A stretch of 64,000 nt of DNA from Solwaraspora sp. WMMD406 (GTDB taxonomy: Bacteria > Actinomycetota > Actinomycetes > Mycobacteriales > Micromonosporaceae), in the NCBI RefSeq assembly GCF_029626025.1, contig NZ_JARUBF010000001.1, positions 4,682,001-4,746,000 of the forward strand, given 5' to 3'. Every line of letters begins with the position of its first letter. The stretch's first letter is position 1. The notes beneath the pieces were generated by a model. That model saw only the letters and a program-made list of their open reading frames with translations. It was not told the origin of the DNA and made no database searches. Positions 1 to 8,307 of the stretch are shown one piece after another. The translations under genes were made by a program, and so were the position numbers.

Positions 1-6
1 AGCTGG

Positions 7-1404
7 TCAGCGGCCGAGGTTGAGCCCGGGGACGGTGAAGGTGCCGTTGGTCATCGAGTGCACCAGCGGCCACAGGTGCCGGGGCCAACCGGACTGCCGG
101 GCCGACCGGATACCCAGGCCGACCGACACCTCCTGCGGCAGCTGCGCACCGAGCAGCACCGTCGCGCCCGGCGCTTCGGCCACCTGCTCGGCGATCCACT
201 GGACCGCCGCCGTCACGATCTGCGGATAGTCCTCCCAGTGGTGGTACGTCTCGCCGGGCCGGGGCAGGTAGCGCCACTCCCGCAGGGTCGTCGACGCCGT
301 CTCCGGCAGGCCGAGACCGGCGGCGTCGTGCAGCTCGACGACGATCGGTTCCCGGTCGGCGGCCAGTGCCGCCGTGAAGTCGTGCGCGGCCCGCTGCGTC
401 ACGTCCACCGGCAGCCGGGGCAGCCGGCCGAACTCGTGATGGTTGGTCCGCAGCACCAGCAGCAGCACCTCCGGCGTCGGCTGCCGTTGGCCTGCCGCCG
501 GTCCCGCCTCGCCGTCCCCGGGGACCTGCCCCACTGGGACCTGCCCCGCTTCGGCGTCCCTGGCGACCTGCCCCGCCTCGTCATCGCCGGGGACCTGCCC
601 CGCGTCGGCGGGGTCGTCGCGGATGACCCGCAGCTGGGCCGGATGACTCAGCACCCGCAGATCACCGAACAGCCCACCGGCCGTCCGGTCGAACTGCCCC
701 TGGAAGGTGTGCCCGTCGGCGACCGGCGTCGCCAGCAGCGGCCCCTGCCGGCCGAAGCTGTCCCGTTGTCGCACGCGCAGCGCCCGGCCCCGTTCGGCGG
801 CCGTCACCTGCTGCCCGAACGCGACCGCCACCGGCCACGGCGCCCAGACGAACAGGGACCGGTCCAGGGTGGCGTCCCGGCCGTCCGGGTCGTAGCTGGC
901 CACCTGGAAGTGCCGGACCAGGCTGTCGACGTCGCGGCCCCAGCGGGTCGCCTGGGATCCCTGCGGCCACACCGCCGCCCGGTCGAAGGTGCGCAGCGGC
1001 GGCACTGGCCGGAACACGGCGAACCGGTCCCGGACGTCGCGCAGGAAGCCTTCCTTCTGCTCCGGGGTCCACCCGGCCGCCACCTCGTTGATCACGTAGG
1101 CGACGCCGAGTCGCTGCCGGAGCCGGTTACGCCACCACCACAGCGTGGCACCGGCGACCAGGGTCACGACCGCCAGGACACCGAACGTCACCAGCCAGCC
1201 GCCCCGCCCGGAGGTCCAGCCTTCCACCGCCAGGTCGGGCGCGACGCCGCCGGCCGCGCTGAACGCGGCCGTCGCGATCGTGAAGAAGACGCCGATGACC
1301 CCGGGGCCGGCCGGACCGGCCAGCCACCGCCCGAAGCGCGCCAGATCAGCGGTACGGCGGACAGGTCGCGCCTCGTCGGGCCGGTTTTTCTCCACGTCGG
1401 ACAC
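7..1404 (-). CDS. Two-helix membrane protein with SAVED-like C-terminal region (function unknown)
   Basis: 465 aa. Two hydrophobic segments at about residues 28-55 and 66-92 are followed by a large soluble region, so it is probably anchored at the N-terminus with the rest in the cytoplasm. Residues about 275-310 are a Gln/Gly/Asp-rich repeat (copies of GQVPGD and EAGQV) that looks like an expanded linker. The last ~160 residues have alternating beta/alpha character; a core ATVLLGAQLPQEVSVGLG recalls the nucleotide-sensing SAVED/CARF fold of CBASS and type III CRISPR effectors. That resemblance is by eye and weak. GTG start at 1404 with AAAGGTGA a few bases upstream. A truncated RAMP-like ORF lies on the opposite strand next door. 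I do not recognise the exact family. Confidence 0.7.
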   Translation of the reverse strand: MSDVEKNRPDEARPVRRTADLARFGRWLAGPAGPGVIGVFFTIATAAFSAAGGVAPDLAVEGWTSGRGGWLVTFGVLAVVTLVAGATLWWWRNRLRQRLGVAYVINEVAAGWTPEQKEGFLRDVRDRFAVFRPVPPLRTFDRAAVWPQGSQATRWGRDVDSLVRHFQVASYDPDGRDATLDRSLFVWAPWPVAVAFGQQVTAAERGRALRVRQRDSFGRQGPLLATPVADGHTFQGQFDRTAGGLFGDLRVLSHPAQLRVIRDDPADAGQVPGDDEAGQVARDAEAGQVPVGQVPGDGEAGPAAGQRQPTPEVLLLVLRTNHHEFGRLPRLPVDVTQRAAHDFTAALAADREPIVVELHDAAGLGLPETASTTLREWRYLPRPGETYHHWEDYPQIVTAAVQWIAEQVAEAPGATVLLGAQLPQEVSVGLGIRSARQSGWPRHLWPLVHSMTNGTFTVPGLNLGR

Positions 1405-1507
1405 GCGTCACCTTTGTCGTCGTCACCAGTACGGTCAGCCGACCGTAACCACTGGGCCGGCGTACGCAATCCTCCGGCCGGACCTTCCGTCGCCAACGCG
1501 ACAGAAC

Positions 1508-1930
1508 ATGGGCGACATCACACCTGTCCGCCAAATCGTTCAGTTGCCGCTGGTCGGCTGCTGGCGGATCGCAGGCGGGCTGCGCCAGTGGCTCGTCGCC
1601 GACGCCGAACGCAAGGCGGCCCAGGACGCACAGGAGGCAGGGCAGGCAGCGAAACGGGCCGAGCGGGAACGCGTCGCGGCCGAACTGGCCAGCAGGGATT
1701 CGACGTTCGTCAACCCGTACACGTTCGTGCCGCGACCGGAGCCCACCGACTCAGCTTCGTCAGCGTCGGATGACCCTTGTCGTCATCCCCCCTGCCCGGT
1801 CAACTGGCGGGTCACCTCGGCGGTGTCGAACCGTGCCGGGTCGAAGTCGTCGTCCGGCCCCATCCCGAGCCACTCCCGGCGCTCGTCGTGCTCCGGGTGG
1901 GACGGGTCGGCGAGGACCTCGACCAGGTAG
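1508..1930 (+). pseudogene. Truncated ORF with CRISPR RAMP-like N-terminal motif
   Basis: Open for 140 codons from ATG 1508. The first ~80 codons look coding: a hydrophobic start, an Ala/Glu/Arg-rich helix (about residues 30-60), then STFVNPYTFVPRPEP. The FVNPYxFVP signature is what I associate with the N-terminus of RAMP-superfamily CRISPR proteins (TIGR03986 group). After about position 1750 the frame becomes Ser/Arg-rich and runs antisense through the 3' end of the convergent pRiA4b-family gene, so real homology probably stops there. A full RAMP protein would be several hundred residues. I infer a 5' remnant cut off by a deletion or insertion. Alternatives are a short unrelated protein or a chance motif. 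Confidence 0.4.
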
Positions 1931-3336
1931 CCGTACCCCCAGATGCCGCCGCAGTCCTCCGGTGGCGCGGCCCGCCGGCCGCCGGTGCAGCGCGGGTAGA
2001 CGACCGCCTGGCGGTCGAGCGACTTCTCGACGACGATCTCGTGGTCCCAGCTGTCGCCGAAGTCGTAGCGGTACCGCAGCTTGGCCCCGACACCCGGGGC
2101 GACCTGCTCCAGCGTCACGGCGGCCGCCGAGCGGTGGTCGAGATCCGGGTCGGGGACACCGAACATGCCGTACGGGGTGTCGAAGACGTGCAAGTGGCTG
2201 TCGTCCCAGTCGAAGGCGACCTGCAGGATGTCGTGCACGTCGGCCAGGGTGGTGTCGCCGGGGAGTTCCAGCCGCCGCCAGATCGGTGGTTTCGCCCCCC
2301 GCAGGCTAACCTTGACCTGGTAAATCGGCGCCGGCCCGTCGGACTTCTTTCGCTTTCTCGGTAGCTTCGGCGCCCGCGACGGCACGCGCCGCAGCCGGCC
2401 GCCCGCCTTGATCCGTTGGGCCTGCCCGACGATCTCGGCCAGCATCTCCAGCATCGCCGCCGGATCGCCGTCGCCGTGTCCGTGCTCGGCCGGCGGGCGG
2501 GTCGGCTCGGGCAGTGCCGCCAGCCGGGCACGCAGCAGTACGGCCAGCGGGTGGTAGCCGGGTCCGTCTTCGTCACCGAAGTCGCCGTCGGAGCCGGGCT
2601 CGCCGTCCTGTCGGTCGTGCGTCGCGCGGGCGTCCAGCGCCCGCTGCACCTGCCACCGGAACTCGCCCGGATCCAGATCGTCGACGGTGAACGACACGTC
2701 GGCGCGGCGGAGGTCCGTACGGATCATGGCGTCGACATCGTCGAGCAACTCGCCCGGCAGCAGGCTGATCTCCCCGGCCGCGTCGCAGTCCAAGTGGTCG
2801 ACCTGGACGAGGAAGCCGTGGGGGCGGCCGGTCCGCTCGAAGGAGCACAACAGCATCGACGCCGCGCCGGTCGAGTCACCGTAGCGCCGGCAGAGTCCCA
2901 CCTTCAGCGTCTCGGACAGGTCACCCGACCACGCCGGCGCGGGGACTCCGGCGGCCAGCAGCGTCCGGGCCGCGTCGGCGGCACCCGCGTCGGCACGCAC
3001 CGAGTCAATGGCGAGCAGTACGGCGACCGACTCGCGGCTGGAACGCTGGGCCAGCGCGGGCACGATGCCCTCGGCCAGCGCCTGACCGAAACCGTCGGCG
3101 GCGGACTCTCCCACCGCTACGAAACCCGCCCCGAACAGCTCGGCCGCCAACGGGTCGTTCTCGTCAGGCAGGTCGGCGGCGGCCGCCAGAAGTTTGGCGA
3201 CGAACCCGCCGGGTTCGAACGCAGGGTCCGAACACTCCGGGCAGTCGCACTGTTCAGGGACGAGCGACACCGGCGTGCGGCCACGTGCGCCGGTGCGCGA
3301 CTTGACCTTCTTCCTACCACGGCTCACAGGACTCAT
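1783..3336 (-). CDS. pRiA4b ORF-3 family protein
   Basis: 517 aa from ATG 3336; an in-frame GTG six codons upstream (3354) is possible, and neither start has a strong Shine-Dalgarno. The last ~180 residues are a clear PRiA4_ORF3 domain: YQVKVSLRGAKPPIWRRLEL, then HLHVFDTPYG, YRYDFGDSWDHEI and a Cys/Gly stretch before ECGGIWGY-like sequence. The domain was first seen on a plasmid and is scattered among mobile elements; its biochemical role is not established. The N-terminus is basic and then has a CDCPEC cluster that could bind metal. The middle ~250 residues are acidic and unassigned. The 3' end overlaps the truncated RAMP-like ORF on the other strand. Confidence 0.85.
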   Translation of the reverse strand: MSPVSRGRKKVKSRTGARGRTPVSLVPEQCDCPECSDPAFEPGGFVAKLLAAAADLPDENDPLAAELFGAGFVAVGESAADGFGQALAEGIVPALAQRSSRESVAVLLAIDSVRADAGAADAARTLLAAGVPAPAWSGDLSETLKVGLCRRYGDSTGAASMLLCSFERTGRPHGFLVQVDHLDCDAAGEISLLPGELLDDVDAMIRTDLRRADVSFTVDDLDPGEFRWQVQRALDARATHDRQDGEPGSDGDFGDEDGPGYHPLAVLLRARLAALPEPTRPPAEHGHGDGDPAAMLEMLAEIVGQAQRIKAGGRLRRVPSRAPKLPRKRKKSDGPAPIYQVKVSLRGAKPPIWRRLELPGDTTLADVHDILQVAFDWDDSHLHVFDTPYGMFGVPDPDLDHRSAAAVTLEQVAPGVGAKLRYRYDFGDSWDHEIVVEKSLDRQAVVYPRCTGGRRAAPPEDCGGIWGYGYLVEVLADPSHPEHDERREWLGMGPDDDFDPARFDTAEVTRQLTGQGG

Positions 3337-3799
3337 CGGGACATCTTGCCGCACCCCGTCGGGCGGGGTGACATCCTATCCCGCAAGGTGGATGACGCGC
3401 CGCGCCCTACCCGACCCAACTCAGCCGGCGATCACCGTGGCGAGGGCTATGTCCTGTGGGGACTCGGCGAGCGGGAACGTTGTCCCCAGAGAGTTGTTGA
3501 CGATGTCCACACGCGAACACTCGTCAAGAGCACCAATCAAGATCAGCAATTAAAGATCCCCGACGATTTCGATGGGCGTTGATAACGCTAGCGAAAGGAA
3601 GTCCACGCATCAACAGTCGGCAGTTGTCAACTTGACTCGCAATTCGGGCAATCACTGCATGGAGACCCGCTCGCGCACCGCAGACTGTCCATCAGCGACG
3701 GTCACACGGGCCGCTGGCGGTCGCGGCGCGCTGGACAGGTCACGCTAGGCTGCCGCATGACCGATAAACCAGACACATACGTTCAGGGAGTTTTCGCTC
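3337..3799. other. Intergenic region, 463 bp, between divergent genes
   Basis: No convincing gene. A 7-bp-stem hairpin (CACCCCG at 3352-3358 with CGGGGTG at 3364-3370) lies just upstream of the pRiA4b-family start. The stretch 3520-3650 is clearly richer in A+T than its surroundings and probably holds the divergent promoters. A TAGGCT at 3746-3751 could be a -10 for the lipoprotein gene, but I see no good -35 at the right distance. Confidence 0.5.
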
Positions 3800-4657
3800 G
3801 TGTCCACAATGCAGAGGCTTGCCCAGCTGGGTGTGGCCTCGGTCGCCGTTCTCGCCGTCACCGCCTGCGGTTCGCAGGCCAGCACCCCTGACGGCGACAC
3901 CGCCGCCGCCGAGCAGCCGAACGTGTTGGCGCTGCTGGCCAGCGACGCCACCGGCTCGCTGCAACGTACCGTCGAGACCACCGGCAAGGCCGAGTCGGTG
4001 ACGGTGACGATGACCGGCACCTCCGAGGGTGAAACCGTCGACATGAGCGGCGTCATCAAGCTCGGCGACTCGCCCATGGCCGAGCTGTCGACCACGGACC
4101 CGGAAGACGGCAAGATCACGATCATCATGGTCGGCAGCGCCTTCTACGTGAGCATCCCCGAGGCCGACCAGGCGTCGATGGAAGGCAAGAAGTGGTTCAA
4201 GATGGACCTCGCGTCGCTCGGCCAGAGCTCGGATGAGGACCTCGCCAAGCAGCTGGAGGACATGGACCCGGTCAAGAGCGTCCAGACCCTGCTCGACGGC
4301 GGCGACGTGACCGTCGTCGGCGAGGAGACCATCGACGGTGTGCCGACCGTGCACTACACCTCGACCACACCGGTGGAGGCCTACCTGGGTCACCTCGACG
4401 CCGAGCTACGCGACGGCGTCCAGGAGCAGCTGGCGACCGCCGGTGTCACCGAGATCGTCTCCGACGTGTGGGTCGACGAGCAGTACCAGCCGCGTCGGGT
4501 CAAGCTCGTCATGGGCGAGCTGAGCGACATGACGATCAACTACACCGACTACGGCAAGCCGGTGTCGATCGCGGAACCGTCGGCCGAAGAGACGCTGGAC
4601 TTCGCCGAGATGATCGCGGAGATGCAGGATCTGATCGCCGAGGTCGAAGAAAGCTGA
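3800..4657 (+). CDS. Secreted lipoprotein, LppX/LprAFG-like
   Basis: 285 aa starting at GTG 3800, with AGGGAG at 3785-3790. The N-terminus is a short basic stretch, a hydrophobic core and a lipobox ending VTAC at about residue 25, so the mature protein should be lipid-anchored on the outer face of the membrane. The rest has the beta-rich pattern and motifs of the LppX_LprAFG group (for example KWFKMDLASL, and DVWVDEQYQPRRVKLVMG near the C-terminus), whose mycobacterial members carry lipids across the cell envelope. A ligand for this copy cannot be read from sequence. It stands alone, followed by a hairpin and a convergent dapF-like gene. Confidence 0.85.
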   Translation: MSTMQRLAQLGVASVAVLAVTACGSQASTPDGDTAAAEQPNVLALLASDATGSLQRTVETTGKAESVTVTMTGTSEGETVDMSGVIKLGDSPMAELSTTDPEDGKITIIMVGSAFYVSIPEADQASMEGKKWFKMDLASLGQSSDEDLAKQLEDMDPVKSVQTLLDGGDVTVVGEETIDGVPTVHYTSTTPVEAYLGHLDAELRDGVQEQLATAGVTEIVSDVWVDEQYQPRRVKLVMGELSDMTINYTDYGKPVSIAEPSAEETLDFAEMIAEMQDLIAEVEES

Positions 4658-4664
4658 CCGGCGA

Positions 4665-4681
4665 GGCGGCCCAGGGCCGCC
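4665..4681 (+). terminator. GC hairpin after the lipoprotein gene
   Basis: GGCGGCCC, one base, then GGGCCGCC: a perfect inverted repeat 8 bp past the lipoprotein stop codon and before the convergent dapF-like gene. There is no U-tract, which is usual for actinobacterial terminators. Confidence 0.5.
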
Positions 4682-4733
4682 GGGTGTAGCCGTCGGTCGG
4701 CGTACATCCGGCGGCTACCGTCGCCGTCGTTCG

Positions 4734-5744
4734 TCAACCGACCGACGGGTGTACGCCAGCGGCCTGCAACACGGCGTGGTTGTTCTCCCGCAGCCGCGAA
4801 AACGCCTGGACCTCGTCGACGAAGGTGTCCGTCTCGACGGTGGCCGGTGACCCGGTGGCGAGGATCCCCGCGTCGACGTCGGCCCGATAGACGTACGACG
4901 CGTTGCCCTGCAGGGTGGCGTGCCAGGCGTCGGCGTCGCCGGACAGCCAGGCGGTCGCGACCCCACCCGGATTGCGGACGGTGATCCGCGCGTCCGGATC
5001 GGCGAGACCGAGGCGCGAGTAGACCGCACGGGACGCGACGACACCGGATCCGCACGACGGGGTCAGCCCGGCTCCCCGCTCGTACGTCTGCACGTAGATC
5101 TCGCCCGGCGTGTCCGTCCCACCGGTGTCGAGGGGGAAGATGAACGACAGGTTGGCCCCGCGCGGCACCAGGTCGGTCGCGGCGGTGATCCGCTGGCCGG
5201 TGGCGACAAGCTCGGCCTCGTCGAACTTCTCGACCACCGCGACCAGGTGATCGTTCGGTACGGCGAGTGCCGTCATGCCCAGCGTCGGGTGCAGCGCCGG
5301 AAGCGGTGTGTCGACGTGTGGCTGCCCGACGTCGACCACCGGGTCGGCCGGGTCGAAGTCGATCCGGGGCATGTCGACGGCGGTCTGCCGGACCCCTTCG
5401 GGGGTGGACGCGGCCCGGCGCACCACGAAGTCGCTGCCGCCGGCCCGGATGACGGCTTCCTGCGCGTCGCGGGTGTCGAGGACGAGGCGGCCGATGCAGC
5501 GCATGCCGTTGCCGCAGAGCTTGGCGAAGGAGCCGTCCGGGTTGAAGAACGCCGCCTCGGGCACCCGAGGGGCGAGGTCGATGAAGTAGACGCCGTCACC
5601 ACCGAGCGGGCCGGACCGGTCGCACAGGTGGCGGACGAGTCGCGGCAGGTCCGCCTCGGCGGCGTAGTCCCCGGGCCGGCCCTCGATGATCAGGATGTCG
5701 TTCTGCGAGCCGTGTGCCTTGAGGATCGGCAGGCTTGACCTCAT
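4734..5744 (-). CDS. dapF: Diaminopimelate epimerase, long-form DapF-like
   Basis: 336 aa. DapF racemises LL- to meso-diaminopimelate for lysine and peptidoglycan, using two cysteines. Both catalytic segments are present: LCGNGMRC near residue 77 and TPSCGSGV near residue 248, plus the YERGAG segment before the second Cys. The N-terminus reads KAHGSQNDILIIEG. Canonical actinobacterial DapF is about 275-290 aa; the HGSQN start, the cysteine contexts and the extra ~50 residues are closer to the longer DapF forms I know from lactic-acid bacteria. It may therefore be a second or acquired isoform, or act on another amino acid. No lysine genes are nearby. ATG start with TTGGAG upstream; a hairpin separates it from the protease gene. 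Confidence 0.85.
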   Translation of the reverse strand: MRSSLPILKAHGSQNDILIIEGRPGDYAAEADLPRLVRHLCDRSGPLGGDGVYFIDLAPRVPEAAFFNPDGSFAKLCGNGMRCIGRLVLDTRDAQEAVIRAGGSDFVVRRAASTPEGVRQTAVDMPRIDFDPADPVVDVGQPHVDTPLPALHPTLGMTALAVPNDHLVAVVEKFDEAELVATGQRITAATDLVPRGANLSFIFPLDTGGTDTPGEIYVQTYERGAGLTPSCGSGVVASRAVYSRLGLADPDARITVRNPGGVATAWLSGDADAWHATLQGNASYVYRADVDAGILATGSPATVETDTFVDEVQAFSRLRENNHAVLQAAGVHPSVG

Positions 5745-5807
5745 CTGTGCTCCAACGCTGCGATTGCGCGAACCGGCGAGCCGGCACCAGCGATCGAGTC
5801 TAACGGC

Positions 5808-5845
5808 GATCGGGGCTCCGGACGATTCCGTCCGAAGCCCCGATC
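5808..5845 (-). terminator. Strong hairpin downstream of the S8 protease gene
   Basis: GATCGGGGCT (5808-5817) pairs with AGCCCCGATC (5836-5845), with an inner stem CGGACG/CGTCCG. It lies 40 bp past the protease stop and before the dapF-like promoter. GATCGATCGTCAA-type sequence is directly repeated just outside it (about 5842-5876). Confidence 0.7.
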
Positions 5846-5885
5846 GATCGTCAAGAAGCCCTGATCGATCGTCAATCGGTCCGGG

Positions 5886-7757
5886 TCACAGGTTCAGGGT
5901 CCAGCTGTCCAGGTAGCCGGTGTCCAGGCTGGCGGAGTCCTGGACCCGCAGCTTCCAGGTGCCGTTGGCGACCTCGCCGGACAGGTCGCGGGTGTAGGTC
6001 TGGAAGATGTTGTCGGCACTGCTGCCGGTCCGGTTGTGCAGCACGTAGGCGCTGCCGTCGGGGGCGATCAGCGAGACGGTCAGGTCCCCGATCCAGGTGT
6101 GGTGGATGTTCACCGCGATGGTGCTGGTGGGGCGGGCGGTGCCGGCGCACCCGGTGACGACGACCGCGCTCTCGATCGTGGTGTGGTCGCTGATCGGGTA
6201 GTCGGTGGCGTTGGTCTGGGAGCATCCGGGTGGGCCGTTGACGGTGAGCGTGTACGACGCCGTCTGGGTGGTCTCCGGGCCGGTGCCGGTCACGGTCAGC
6301 GCGTAGATCCCGGGGATGGTCGTGGCGGCGGTGCTCAGGGTCAGGGTGGCCGAGCCGCCGGAGGTGACCGTGGACGGGCTGAACGCGGCGGTCACACCGG
6401 CCGGCAGTCCGCTGACGCCGAGCGCGACGCTGTGCGGGGTGCCGATGACGGTGGCGGTGCTGACGGTGGCGGTCACCGAACCGCCCGGGTTGGTCGCGCC
6501 GGCGGTCGGGGTGACCGCGATGGCGAAGTCCTGGGTGGGCGGGACGATGTCGCCGACGTACAGCAGCTTGTTGGGTGAGCCGGTGCCCGGGTTGGTGACG
6601 ACGTTGCTGGTGGCGTCGTCGACCAGCAGATCACCGATCTGCTGCGGGGTGTAGCCGGGGTTGGCGGCCAAGGCGAGCGCGGCGGCGCCGGCGACGTGCG
6701 GGGCCGCCATCGAGGTGCCGCTGATCGTGTTGGTCGCGGTGTTGCTGGTGTGCCAGGGGGCGGTGATGTTGCTGCCGGGGGCGAAGATGTCCAGGCAGGT
6801 GCCGAAGTTGGAGTAGCTGGCGCGGGCGTCGGTGTTTGTGGTGGCGCCGACGGTGATCGCGGCCGGGGTGCTGGCCGGCGAGTAGTTGCAGGCGTTGGCG
6901 TTGCTGTTGCCGGCCGCGATCGAGTAGACCACGCCGTCGGCGATGGAGCGGGCCACCGCGTCGTTGACCGCCTGGTCGAAGCCGCCGCCGAGGCTCATGT
7001 TGGCGACCGCCGGCTCACCGGCGGCGTGGTCGGCGGTGACCCAGTCGATGCCGGCGATGACCCCGGCGTAGGTGCCGCTGCCGCTGTTGTTGAGCACCCG
7101 TACGCCGACCAGGGTGACGCTCTTGGCCACGCCGTACGCGGTGCCGCCGACCGTACCGGCGACGTGGGTCCCGTGCCCGTTGCCGTCGTCGGCGCTGCCG
7201 CCGTCGACGGCGTCGAACCCGGTCACCGCGCGGCCGCCGAAGTCGCTGTGCGCGAAGCGGATCCCGGTGTCAATGATGTACGCGGTGACGCCGGATCCGG
7301 AGTTGGGGTAGGTGTAGCTGTTGTTCAGCGGCAACGCGGCCTGGTCGATGCGGTCGAGCCCCCAGGACGGGGTGGGGCTCTGCGTCGCGGCGAGCGACAC
7401 GGTCCGGTTCTGCTGGACGTATGCGACGCTCGGGTGGGCGGCGACCCGCTTCGCGGCGGCGGCGGACATGCGCGCTTCGAAGCCGCGCAGCGCGTCGCGG
7501 TAGGTGCGGGCGACGGTGCCGCCGTGTCGGGCGGTCAGGGTCCGGGCGGTCGCGGCGACCCGGGGCCGCGTCACCCGGTCGTCCTTGAAGACCACGATGT
7601 ACGAGTCCGCGACGGCGGTCTGGGCGCCGGCGTAGAGCACCGGACCTTCCGCCGGTTTGGCGTGGGCCGGTGTCGCGAGGGCCACCGTCACGGCGGCCAG
7701 CACGGAGGTGGTGAGGGCGGAGCGCCAGCGGCGCCGGGACGGCCGGGAGAAGATCAT
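5886..7757 (-). CDS. Secreted subtilisin-like S8 serine protease with P-domain
   Basis: 623 aa from ATG 7757, chosen because a perfect AAAGGAGG sits at the right distance; the frame is open 25 codons further. Order: signal peptide (RRRWR, hydrophobic core, cleavage near ATPAHA), inhibitor I9 propeptide (SYIVVFKDD about residues 52-120), then the peptidase S8 domain. The triad is Asp163 (YIIDTGI), His195 (NGHGTHVAGT) and Ser349 (SGTSMAAPHVAG), with oxyanion Asn284 (AAGNS). After about residue 400 comes an Ig-like linker, then a C-terminal P/Homo-B domain (HTWIGDLTVSLIAPDG, WKLRVQDSASLDTG). Likely an exported broad-specificity protease matured by propeptide cleavage. It is monocistronic with its own terminator. 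Confidence 0.95.
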   Translation of the reverse strand: MIFSRPSRRRWRSALTTSVLAAVTVALATPAHAKPAEGPVLYAGAQTAVADSYIVVFKDDRVTRPRVAATARTLTARHGGTVARTYRDALRGFEARMSAAAAKRVAAHPSVAYVQQNRTVSLAATQSPTPSWGLDRIDQAALPLNNSYTYPNSGSGVTAYIIDTGIRFAHSDFGGRAVTGFDAVDGGSADDGNGHGTHVAGTVGGTAYGVAKSVTLVGVRVLNNSGSGTYAGVIAGIDWVTADHAAGEPAVANMSLGGGFDQAVNDAVARSIADGVVYSIAAGNSNANACNYSPASTPAAITVGATTNTDARASYSNFGTCLDIFAPGSNITAPWHTSNTATNTISGTSMAAPHVAGAAALALAANPGYTPQQIGDLLVDDATSNVVTNPGTGSPNKLLYVGDIVPPTQDFAIAVTPTAGATNPGGSVTATVSTATVIGTPHSVALGVSGLPAGVTAAFSPSTVTSGGSATLTLSTAATTIPGIYALTVTGTGPETTQTASYTLTVNGPPGCSQTNATDYPISDHTTIESAVVVTGCAGTARPTSTIAVNIHHTWIGDLTVSLIAPDGSAYVLHNRTGSSADNIFQTYTRDLSGEVANGTWKLRVQDSASLDTGYLDSWTLNL

Positions 7758-8307
7758 CTCCCGCCTCCTTTCGATACACGGCCGACCCGTTTGTGACAGG
7801 TCGACCGGTGACCGTGTACCTGATTGACACAAATGCTAAAGCCGAAAGAGATCGATGTAGAGACATATGATTATTTCTCGTGTTCACGTACGCTGGCAAT
7901 TTTGTCCCTCTTCTCGATCCTCGACGAAACGCATGCCCCGTCGACCCGGAGGGACCACCGGAAGGACCACCCGAACACGAGCTGGCGAAAATTATTGTCA
8001 GGCCGTTTCGGGCTGATCAGTGTCAATGCGCGGTACGCGCGGGATTTTGTCCGCCAGCGGACCGGCCCTCGACCCGATCCGACAGGAAGCCGCCCGACCG
8101 ACGGGGCGCGGTACGGCACCGGCGACCGCACCGCCCGACGCCAGCGGCCGGCAGCCGACGACCGGCGACGTCGCGTCTGCCCGAAGGCGTCGTCGTCGCG
8201 CGACTGGGTGAATGCCTCGACTTCGTCGACGAACACCTCGGCTGACCGCCGACTCCGCCGCAGCGGTGGCCCGGCGATGTCGGCCCGGGCCGGTTACGTG
8301 CGCCAGC
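7758..8307. other. Intergenic region, 550 bp, upstream of the protease gene
   Basis: Holds the protease Shine-Dalgarno and presumably its promoter. The stretch about 7823-7915 is the most A+T-rich in this part of the window. Several overlapping ORFs cross 7824-8245 on both strands, but none has a start, composition or motif that I would call a gene. Confidence 0.5.

Noticed and set aside
5886-7757. Large antisense ORF over the S8 protease
   Set aside because: Gly/Val/Arg/Asp repeats typical of the antisense of a high-GC gene; no start signal.
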